A stretch of DNA of 64,000 nucleotides from Paramarasmius palmivorus. Its lineage: Eukaryota > Basidiomycota > Agaricomycetes > Agaricales > Marasmiaceae. How positions within the stretch are numbered: position 1 is the first letter of the stretch; every line of letters starts with the position of its first letter. The notes beneath the pieces are model-generated. The model saw nothing but the letters and a program-made list of their open reading frames with translations. It made no database searches and was not told the DNA's origin. This document shows positions 55,519 to 64,000 of this stretch, in pieces. The translations under genes and the position numbers were made by a program. The DNA lies in assembly GCA_037176845.1 (NCBI GenBank), contig JAYKXP010000046.1:248001-312000 (forward strand), given 5' to 3'.

Positions 55519-56430
55519 TCATGAGCGAATACAAGAGGATTTTATATAAAACCGTGACGCTAAAGAGACATAGCTATCGGCCCCGTTGATTGACTCAGAA
55601 CCGTCTTTTGCCGCGACGCTTCTCATCCTCAATATTCCTGTCATAGTGGGCCCAGTAACCGTCATCCTTTGTAAAAGGTTCGTAATAGGTTGCAATACAT
55701 TGTTAGATACGGGACGAGGCAAATATCGTAAATCACTTACTTCTGGCAATCCCAAGCCTCGCCGAATTTGCCGAATGACCGTACATCTAGACCGATGGGC
55801 CCTCCAAGTCCATAGATCGTAATGGCGCCCCTTGTGTGAAGCTACTTGACGGTAGCATGCATTGCATACAATGGTTTCAGTCGCAGGTAAGCTTTTAAAG
55901 ACCCAGGGATCGTTTTCTAGAGCTTCCCGTCGCTGCTGTTGCTCACTCACGTGGGTGGGTCTTGCTCGGTGGACGAAGCAGGATCGAGGAGACTGTTCAC
56001 AGAATTAAACTGGATATGGAGACTAGGGGCAAAGGTTACCGACTTGTGATGGCCTCGTATCCTCGCGGAGTTCTTCGACGCCCTAGTATGGATCAGACAC
56101 GAGTTTGGCATAAAGAGGGTAACAACCTACCTGTCTGCTTCCGCCCTGCGACGTACGTTTAAGGAAAGCAAGAACGGATACCATAGGTGGACTGGGGATT
56201 CGTATTTCGGCGAGTTGATGAGCTGTGTGGCTCTCCGTTGATTGTGGTTTGCTCTCTTGTACAATATCGTTTGGACCTTGTTCAAGTACATCGGAGTTTG
56301 TAATCCTGGGGGTTAATGGTGGGTTCTTCGCGATGCGGTTGAGGGCTAGCAGGTGCAGATCTTGTTCATGTATTATAGACGAGACTGCAAGACGACGAGT
56401 CGTTGTCGCTGGCGTAGTAGTGGTTTGCAT
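55519..56430 (-). CDS. C2HC zinc-finger-like protein B
   Basis: Paralogue of zinc-finger-like A, in tandem on the same strand. First exon from ATG 56430 (MQTTTTPATTTRRLAV, then IHEQDLHLLALNRIA and a Pro/Ser-rich stretch). A later exon starting near 55950 carries LENDPWVFKSL and the cluster CNAC, nineteen residues, HRSRC. Spacing of the Cys/His residues is identical to A. The C-terminal part (RQIRRGLGLPEVSDLRYLP) is basic. A splice site may end the frame near the PEVSDL codons, so the 3' end is provisional. Unknown function; the same-strand pair suggests local duplication. Confidence 0.5.
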
Positions 56431-58320
56431 TCTGTCTGAATTCGGTCGGTCGTTTATTTTCCAGCTAGATGTATTGTAGGATCACCCACCGTCAGACACA
56501 GAAAAACAAGATAGATCAACAAGACTGATAAAGTTAAAGAAAGGAAAAGAGTTCGCCCTGCCAGGCGTGATGTTTGCAGTCGTGTGTGTGACTAATGAAA
56601 CGTAAGTCAAGTCGGCTACTAGTAATTCGACCGCCCGTAGACTAACATCTAATGCCCATTGTTCTTCAAAGCAACCATCCACTAAATTTGCATTGGACGG
56701 TGAAGCAGTGAATCGAAATACATGAACCTTCCAGTCAACCTCACATGGCGTAAGAGCTTGTAAGTATTGTATTGGGATAGAGTGATGCGAGATGGGCTCG
56801 GATTATTGGGAACCCAAGGCCTTCTAAAGGTTTCGGAAGAATGCTGCTCGACTTCGAACCTGAAAGTCATATGAGAAAAGTCTGTAGATGAGATACACAT
56901 GGCACATACCTGTATGGCCCTAATTGAATAAAAGCAATATACCCGTATATAGTGAGCGGCGGAGCGTGGACACACGACGATGCTTTGGAGAGCAGGTTGA
57001 CAATGCGAATGGTGACACAAAGCCGGCACCTTCCTTGGCCTACACCTCATAGAGAAAGAGAATTCTCCTTCTGAACAAAGAGTCGGCTGGTGGATGTTCT
57101 CGACTGATGAAAAGGCTGCGCAGCGATGGATTCCTTGACGAGGAAGGGTGATATGGGGGTTTTGGATGGACAAACCTGTAAGTTCAGGATTGAGATGACC
57201 AGATACAGTTATTACGAACCTTATGGTTCTATACAACAGTAAAAACTTCGCACCTACGTGTAGCTGAATAAAGGACAATGGCCAGCGAGATTTGAAAGAG
57301 AGACTTCAAAGAAGGAGGAAGGGTTGAAACGCGAGAGCCACGTGTATCGAGGGGTCTCACTTCGTAAACTCCCACCTTGAATTGGACAGTCTCGTCTGCG
57401 GCCGCTACTAGCTGTCATACACACCGACCTTGTCGAATAGACGACATTGAAAAGGCATATTCCAGGTTATGTGCGGGATGTATCGGAGGATTACCTTGAA
57501 AAGGACACTGTACCGACGGCAGACAGCAGAAAAAGATGCACTAGCGCGTTCGTGGTGTCCATTCTTATAGAATATGCATCGGTGAGATGGTCATAAGCTA
57601 ACAGATGACAAGTGCTTACCAGTACCTCTATCTAGCTTTTCTAGCATTTCCCTAGACCCGTAATATGTTTCCGTCAAGTAATCCCCCACCCCTTAAAATC
57701 GATCAGTATACGAACGACTGAGGATTGTTATTATTACAACCCGTTACTCTTTTGCCCAGTTGTGGATGACGTTCCTGAACGGGCACTGGAATGCCAGTGG
57801 TTACTCGGTCAGTAGCAACACAAAGGAACATATCAAATAAAGACTACTTGCAATAGTGAGGCTCCCCGAGTCGAAAGAAGAAAGAACCGTGCTCGTGACT
57901 GCTCTGTCAAGATGTACCTTCTCGTTGAATGTCGCCTTCGACGAGACGGGTCGGAAAACAAGATACTTGTACCAGAGATGCGCACCAAGACCAGTCACAC
58001 TATATCGGACAGGTATCGTTTCAGAGGTAAGCACTCTTTCTACACCCCGAAACGCAGAGGCTAAATGTCTTTATGAGAACGTTTCTTGTAAACGTAGGAT
58101 TTCTCCGTCCTAGTTGAATATAGATTTCCCGGATCCAGGGCTCGAGTAAAGGTCAACTCCCATCAATGACCGACGACCGTTGACCCAGAAACCTTTTAGA
58201 TTCACAGGGACAATACCTGTAAGAAACAACTCACCGAATAAAACCGCAATAATATGTTACAATGTGGCCGTAATCAGGAGGGTTAGCGGGTTGAACAAAT
58301 ACACGTCTTGACCTTGCAAC
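56431..58320. other. Region without a supportable gene, inside the mirror array
   Basis: 1.9 kb. A 198-codon minus frame at 56682-57278 is open but has no recognisable domain and spans plausible splice sites (an AG before FEVEQHSS near 56865), so it could be part of a degraded gene. No other support was found. This is near the symmetry axis of the inverted F-box / RNase H1-N-like arrangement. Confidence 0.4.
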
Positions 58321-60004
58321 ATGATTTTTTGCGTGGCTTGCCGCTCGGGGACTGCCAGGTTTGTTGAAATTGCAGCTTTAAAGCAACCAGGACTGCTTAT
58401 AGAGACGGCTACGCAAGGAAGTGGTGCTTTTTTTGTATTGCCTTGCATTCGGAGTAAAGGTCGACCAAGCTGGATTCAGAATGGTAGGAACCAAGGGCGT
58501 CCTTGTCCAGAGGTAAAGAGGTATATGGGAGCTTTGAACTCTAACCTTGGCAGGAGGGAACAACTTGCGGAAACTGAGATGGTAATTGAACAGTTCGCGG
58601 TCATGGAATACAATCGCTACAAACATGATACCACCGTCGAATCATATATTATTAGGAACACGAGCGAGTGTTACGTTTCTTTTTCTTTTTCTTCCCTGAC
58701 GAGACCTTCCCATCGTGACCACCATGACCCCCAACACATTGACTGCCCCGAGAGGCTTACTCGACGAAGGTCAGAATTTGCTCCTTTTTGTACTCGACGT
58801 TTACCGAGAAGTGCCACATTGCAGGAGTCCATCTCGTCGACACCGGAGCTAAACCAATCTCTCCTATCGACGAATGCACCTTGCCACTCCATCCCGCTCT
58901 GCTCAGTACAGAGCTGTCAGGAAAAACACCGTATTCTGATAGCAAGGATTCCCGACCAAGCAATGCAATAAAAGACCGTCACTGCGAACTCGTTCCGGGC
59001 CAGGAGGTTGAAGAAGTCAACTGCAATGCACGCCACTTGCCGGAAATTGAGTGTCGAATATCAACTAGTTCTACGCCAGACGACGCTAAGGAATGGCGAT
59101 GGGTCGAGTCAGAAGAATGGCAGGGGTCTGGAGGGATTTCTAAACAGGACGACTCAAGGAATAACGAAGAAATGGCACCTCTCCAGACGTCGTCTGCCTT
59201 TCCTAGTCCTGTCGAACCTTCAGCCATCGATATTCACCACACTACAAGTAGCCACTGGCAGAGTAGTTTGTCTACCTCAACCAAGGGGCCGGGCTTCATT
59301 AATACGCCACCATTCGTTGCTAGTCCCCCCCGTCCTATATCTTGCTCGCCGTCTGGATCTGAGCAAGATGAAATAGGTTCCCGGCTGCTCGTGCTCTGTT
59401 CCATTGGAAAAAGACCCGGTAGCACGCCTCCCACACCAATACTTCAGACGTCTTCGGCTCAGTTATACAAACGTTGGATAGTTTATCTGGGAAAGGATCC
59501 CGATATGGGTTTATATGTTCATGGCATATTTATCAACTGGTACGATTCAGACAATTGCATTTACTCACTCGTACTTACTATCCTCCAGGCAGGGCGGGGC
59601 TGCGGAATATCTCAAAGAAGGTTCTAAGGAGCATTTGATATGGAGACCATTCGAGAACGTCGTTATAGCCAACGAATATTATCGAGAGTGCGAGTCAACC
59701 GGCATCTTCAAGATACTTCGAAGGCCTTCCAATGACTTCACACATTATATCGTTCAAGAAGGGATGCATCCGGGCGTTTACTCGTCGAAGTAAGTGCCGT
59801 TCTCGGACGGAACTCGTCGTGATCAGGACTGATGGTATATTGCATAGAACGGACCTGGTGACTCGTGGTTTGCGATATCGGGGTGGCATCGTCGAGGTGT
59901 TTATTGGGACGACCTTAGACGCCGAAGACAGGTATAACCAGCTCATTAGACAAAGGAAAATAAGCACGCTGAGCTGCATAGACATTTCGGACGACTGCAT
60001 GTAA
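58321..60004 (+). CDS. RNase H1 N-terminal-like (viroplasmin-type) protein B
   Basis: Plus-strand paralogue of protein A. Supported exons: one ending near 59539 that carries a Ser/Pro-rich region and then WIVYLGKDPDMG and YVHGIFINW; 59588-59790 (IWRPFENVVIANEYYREC and the second-repeat start HPGVYSSK); 59848-60004 (GLRYRGGIVEVFIG to the stop). Upstream frames from 58321 (MIFCVACRSG) and 58788 probably supply earlier exons, but their joins are not certain. As in A, there are two RNase H1-N-like units and no catalytic RNase H domain. It converges on F-box-like B, mirroring the A pair at 51-54 kb. Confidence 0.6.
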
Positions 60005-60116
60005 CACTGATACAATCTATTATCATTTCTTGGTGCCTAGTAAACATCTATAAAAGGTGGACATTTGAATGAATGGCCAACTATTTCAATCAAGAAACGA
60101 GACAAGGCGTAGGCGA

Positions 60117-61439
60117 TCATATACTTGTAAGCTGGACTCCGTATTGTGCTCGTTTCCTACGAACCGATTCCTGTCCTTCTTCCTGCTTTTCGTCATGATC
60201 CGCGAAGAGGGTGCGCTGTGGAAGGGGATCACATCTCATTTGGTCCATGTCGGGGAAATGGGCCGTCACGTCCCATTGGTCTATAGTCTCTTCGAAGAGT
60301 CGCAGAACAAAGACTCGGGTAAAGATCTTCCGAACGGATTGAACTTCGCGTGCACCTCTATACCCGCAAACAAGTCGCGGGACTGGTCGAAGCTCTGCGA
60401 CAGAGAGCAAAACCCTCTGCAAATCGTCCCAGTCAACGTCCGAAGACCCTGTCTCGACCGTTTTCCAGTCACTCTCTAGGACAAAGGTTTGCAGGCATGG
60501 AAAAAGGTCCGCAGCCTTGACGTCGCTAGACATTATTCGATTGGCGATGTTCAGTTCCAGGTGTAAAGCAGTGACGTGCGGAAGTCTAGGTAGGGGGACT
60601 TCTTCAAAGTCTATAAAGGGACTTGAGCGAGGAGGCATCAATGTTACAAGGCGAGGCGTACCGTTAAAAGAGAAACATCCAAGTATCTTCACCACCTGGA
60701 GGCTGGAACCAAATGCAAACAGAAACTCCTGCACACCGATAATCCGCCCGTCGACAATACCAATAATGGACGCTTCCTTCATGCGCGGCGCATTGACGTA
60801 TTTAGCTAATAGCATCGGCAAGGAGTCTTGTCCAAATGCCAAGGATGTCTCCTGAATAAGGGTTACTTCCTCGAGTTGAGGGAGCATGAGAGACAACCAA
60901 CCGTCGGGGACCGACGTAGCGGTAAGCGGCGAGTGTAGCGGTGAGTGTAGGGTTAAGCTGACCAGCGACTCGTACGACCCGAGGAGCTTATACTGAAAGT
61001 TGGGATCGACTGGTTTGATAACGAGTGTCGTCAGATTCGGAAGTAGTGAAACGAGGTGTTTTATAAAAGTCTCTGTCAAATCCTTCCATCGTGGGTCACG
61101 AGCAGAGCAAGCGACAGACAAGGAATGACACTTCGTCTTTCGATTGGCGCAAGTAAAATGGAGGTGGTGCAATATCTCCCACTGGGAGAGGGCAACGTCC
61201 AGAACTACGTGACGGACAATTCGGGGCTGCCTTGTGTTTTCTACAACCGACGTGATGTAGCGTCGTACGAGGTCGATGGTAGCTGGTTCGATGATCAAAT
61301 GCTCCATAAGAACCTTGACGACGGTACGACGAAATTGGCGAGAGACTGTGCGAAGGGGAAGCAATTCGTGAACCTGGAGGCAACGACAAATGCGAAGGAG
61401 AATTTCTTGCGAATGTTCAGGGGTAAGGCGTAGCATCAA
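60117..61439 (-). CDS. F-box-like / LRR-type protein B
   Basis: Single exon, 440 aa. N-terminal F-box-like segment (LTPEHSQEILLRICRCL, LRTVSRQFRRTVVKVL), then degenerate Leu-rich repeats and the shared C-terminal motifs CGYRG and CDPL. Paralogue of gene A but intronless: where A has its 48-nt intron after VPYG, B reads through an extra stretch (FNGTPRLVTLMPP). The C-terminus carries an additional basic tail (DEKQEEGQESVRRKR). Its stop lies 113 bases from the stop of RNase H1-N-like gene B. Probably a substrate receptor of an SCF ubiquitin ligase, by family. Confidence 0.75.
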   Translation of the reverse strand: MMLRLTPEHSQEILLRICRCLQVHELLPLRTVSRQFRRTVVKVLMEHLIIEPATIDLVRRYITSVVENTRQPRIVRHVVLDVALSQWEILHHLHFTCANRKTKCHSLSVACSARDPRWKDLTETFIKHLVSLLPNLTTLVIKPVDPNFQYKLLGSYESLVSLTLHSPLHSPLTATSVPDGWLSLMLPQLEEVTLIQETSLAFGQDSLPMLLAKYVNAPRMKEASIIGIVDGRIIGVQEFLFAFGSSLQVVKILGCFSFNGTPRLVTLMPPRSSPFIDFEEVPLPRLPHVTALHLELNIANRIMSSDVKAADLFPCLQTFVLESDWKTVETGSSDVDWDDLQRVLLSVAELRPVPRLVCGYRGAREVQSVRKIFTRVFVLRLFEETIDQWDVTAHFPDMDQMRCDPLPQRTLFADHDEKQEEGQESVRRKRAQYGVQLTSI

Positions 61440-62287
61440 TTGGGTTAGAGAATAGCGACTTTGATCCAGGTATTAAATATAAGGGCGCTCCGGACCTGGT
61501 ATAGACATCAGAAAATTTTACAAGCGATGACTGACTGACGTTTTTTTTTTTTCAGTGCTTCTTTCATGATCCCGATCCCCACAGCGCGGGATTCAGATGC
61601 GACGAGATGGATCCAAATCTCTATGTCCACGGTATAGATTATTGGGTGGTGTGGTGGTGCCTGTCATGTCAATGCTGCAAAAAAAAAAAAAAAAAAGAAG
61701 ATCCACTGATACTTCAATCGGCGTCGCATCCACCGAAGGCAGCGGGAATTAATACACCGATATCTATATTCTCGCTTTGCAAGCAGGAAGGCCGAGGCAC
61801 CAAAATACCTTTCGTCGGAATGTTTTACGCTCAGTTTGCCTCGGATTTGTTGTCTGCCAGAATGAAGTGCGTCCCGGTGATCGTTTCGTGTATCCAGATT
61901 CAGTCGATCGGTTGAGCAAGTGAACGACTGGACTATAACGAAAGAATTCGAGAAAGACAATCCTTGTAACATCAGACCGTAGCAAATTTTTCCCCCAAAG
62001 TAGCTTCCAGCTATGTTCAATCCTGTGAACCAAGTACATCAATACGTCCCAACAATGCGGAGCGCCTTCCAAACGTTCTCGACACATCTGACCGGTCGCC
62101 TGACTATTCACCACGAAATCAGGTCCTCGGAAGTAGCCAGCCGGGGTGCACGGATTGTGTTGCATAGCTGCGACATGTGGGATCAATGAAACCGATTTCC
62201 CCCTCCTTCTTTACGACACTGAGTGACAAACAACTGAGCTGTGAATTTGTGCAAGAAAATTCTATAGAACGATACATTGGAGTCTAA
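61440..62287. other. Intergenic region with a relic and unassigned frames
   Basis: Contains the promoter of F-box-like B (left), the relic at 61607, a long A run near 61680, and a minus frame at 61764-62186 (CWDVLMYLVHRIEHSW) that looks coding-like but matches nothing I recognise. No gene is called. Confidence 0.4.
61607..61650 (+). pseudogene. Relic of a third RNase H1-N-like copy
   Basis: The frame MDPNLYVHGIDYW matches the KDPDMGLYVHGIFINW core of protein B and the corresponding part of protein A. A 17-base A run and other low-complexity DNA follow at once, and no second repeat is seen, so this is a fragment only. Confidence 0.5.
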
Positions 62288-63469
62288 TCAGATCTTCATT
62301 TTTCGCATCTGCTTCGCAGTAGTTTCTTCAGTTTCTTTCCAATTACCTGCGTCCCTCTTCAACGTGATTCTGGCCTTCGGACCGACAATGCTTTGGACAG
62401 CAGCTTTCTACGTGTCGTAGTTGGTGTGAGCATAATGCCACTCTAAGTCACAGCAAAGATAAATACCTGGCTAAACGTATCTTCAAGTAAAGTGATTGAC
62501 CTCAAAACAGGGAACGTCTTGTATGGTGGTCGCCCACCCTTTCCGATAGGAACGAGCATCATGGTAAACTGAACTTCCACTACGTCGCCAGTTCGGAAGA
62601 CAGCTGGAGAGGCAGGATCGAATCTGTATAATATATTGTAAGACCGTCTACAGTATATCGTCGTAAACAGAAAGGGGAAAAAAACTCACTTGATGTCGTC
62701 ATGGTCAACAATACTCTTGATCCGTTCATATGTCACGACGTTCTCCTTAGTGTGGACGAAGTCAGACCCTGCTAGCTTCCGAAGGATATCATAGGGGTCG
62801 ACGTCTTGCGCGAAGTTCACGGCTGCCTCCCCTTCGACTAGGCGACGAGGAGAGAAAAAGCGGTTACTGATGTGGAGGGTAGTGGCGCCGTCAATTTCAC
62901 CAAAGCAGGCCAATGGTTCTGCATCTGGCACCGGAACATTTCTCTTCAAAACATGGTCTACAATCTTGATGCCATCGACGGCCTTCTGGAACTCTCCAGA
63001 ACCAAAGCCCGTGATAGTCAGGCCTTGACGAAGAAATCCAGCGCGAGCACGCCTAAGAACGAAAAGGGTTAAGGACGAAGACGATAATAAACATAATTGT
63101 CAGCACTCACTTGCCAGGGTACTTCGTGAAAGGAGGCAGGTCAATGAAAGAAGCCACACCTTGGATTTTGAAGACGAGTTCTTCTGGCTCTTCAAGGTTT
63201 GTTACCATCCTCCAAGCACACGGTATACCGCCGTGGATAGTATCCATTTGAAGTGTACCCTATGGACGGTTTTCAGTGCTATACATTGTGACAGAAAGCA
63301 AGACACTGACTTCAACAACCTGCGACACGTTCGGTTTTGAATGCTCGGCCGCGTTCCTGGTTACAAACCAGTTATCAAGACAGACTTCTGCGATGAGAAG
63401 AGTTGGAATCTACATTGTGGACAGACAAAGAGACTTACTAGCGCCTTCCACGTCGTAATTGTCAATCAT
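62288..63469 (-). CDS. Conserved hypothetical protein of Agaricomycetes
   Basis: Five exons on the minus strand, from ATG 63469 to TGA 62288-62290. The frame runs MIDNYDVEGA, KVCLDNWFVTRNAAE, GTLQMDTIHGGIPCAW, FGEIDGATTLHISNRFF, FRTGDVVEVQFTMML, VLRSITLLEDTFSQ and ends with a basic KETEEttAKQMRKMKI-like tail. The FRxGDxVExQ / VLRSxxLL pattern is one I know from many unnamed Agaricomycete proteins, often near transposons. The second acceptor was set at the AG before KVCLDNW because nearer ones break the frame. No domain with a known function; possibly nuclear given the basic C-terminus, which is a guess. Confidence 0.7.
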
Positions 63470-64000
63470 AGCAGGTGTGATAGGTGGCAGGGAGTACGAA
63501 AACTTCAGACTGATCTGGATGTGTTATATGCCCCGGGAGATACGCCTGTGCGCGGGTTTACAACCGGTATTTTGATAATGCTGAGTGGTCGGATGCGGTC
63601 AAACTTCGTTCAATTCGGGGTCGCTAGAGTCGTGTACTTAGTCATTACAGCATTGGACAGGCAATCTTTTTTTAAATCACTTGCCAGGTACCATAGCGCT
63701 CTGTGTCTTGATTCAAGTCGCTGTCCGAAGTCATGAGAGTGGAGGAAAGAAAATTTCACCCGCGGTCTCGAAGTTGGGAAGCTGGTGTGACGTCAACTAC
63801 GCGTGCACGTGCACCTTTCCCAAACAGCGCTTCGTAAACCTTCTTCCCTTTCTCTTCCCTTCCTGTCGTTGTGCAAGGTTCCGACTCCACTTTATTTATA
63901 TTCTATGACAACGTTTCTCTAGCTTTTTTACACATCCAAGCCATTTATCGCATACCCGCCATTCTCGGACAATACCTGTCAACTTTGCATTCACTGGAAA
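63470..64000. other. Terminal region, promoter of the hypothetical gene
   Basis: 531 bases to the window end. TTTATTTATATTC near 63891 could serve a plus-strand gene beyond the window. Nothing else seen. Confidence 0.4.

Noticed and set aside
56682..57278. 198-codon minus frame inside the mirror array
   Set aside because: Open but without a domain; plausible splice signals inside it suggest either intronic sequence or a degraded gene, so no CDS was called.
61764..62186. 140-codon minus frame with CWDVLMYLVHRIEHSW
   Set aside because: Looks coding-like but no start, splice partner or family could be assigned; left as unassigned intergenic sequence.

Overview
The window is nuclear DNA of a filamentous basidiomycete, most likely an Agaricomycete mushroom. 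Almost every gene is split by very short introns (about 45-62 nt, mostly GT-AG with a few GC-AG). The gene families also fit: lysine-specific M35 metalloendopeptidases, cerato-platanins, tandem glutathione-transferase-like genes and a giant single-ORF Helitron. No tRNA, rRNA or CRISPR-like array was recognised. Exon limits below were read by hand from splice signals, reading frame and comparison between paralogues in the window.

Layout. (1) 1-9.6 kb: four tandem, same-strand M35 peptidyl-Lys metalloendopeptidase precursors with related upstream regions; the fourth copy shows damage. (2) 9.6-15.4 kb, minus strand: a SAM methyltransferase, a YAR1-like ankyrin protein with two micro-exons, and a membrane-anchored M28 peptidase of the glutamate carboxypeptidase II type. 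(3) 15.7-20.2 kb, minus: three tandem GST-like paralogues. (4) 20.5-40.4 kb: a secretome-rich block with five cerato-platanin genes, two S10 serine carboxypeptidases, a fifth divergent M35 gene, an ADP1-like ABC transporter, an amino-acid permease and a small membrane protein. (5) 40.5-42.7 kb: a truncated glyoxalase-like first exon, a T5orf172/DUF1766-like gene and low-complexity DNA. (6) 42.7-50.7 kb, minus: an apparently intact 2,666-codon Helitron Rep-helicase with a C-terminal cysteine-peptidase-like domain and an odd secreted-protein-like N-terminus. (7) 51.2-61.4 kb: a mirror-symmetric array of lineage-specific genes: F-box-like (+), RNase H1-N-like (-), two C2HC zinc-finger genes (-), RNase H1-N-like (+), F-box-like (-), plus a relic of a third RNase H1-N-like copy. 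(8) 62.3-63.5 kb, minus: a conserved hypothetical protein.

Functionally, blocks 1, 3 and 4 suggest secreted proteolysis (M35 endopeptidases, S10 carboxypeptidases), small secreted wall/surface proteins (cerato-platanins), uptake (amino-acid permease) and detoxification (GST-like), all expanding by local duplication. The least explained part is the inverted F-box / RNase H1-N-like / zinc-finger array beside the Helitron.
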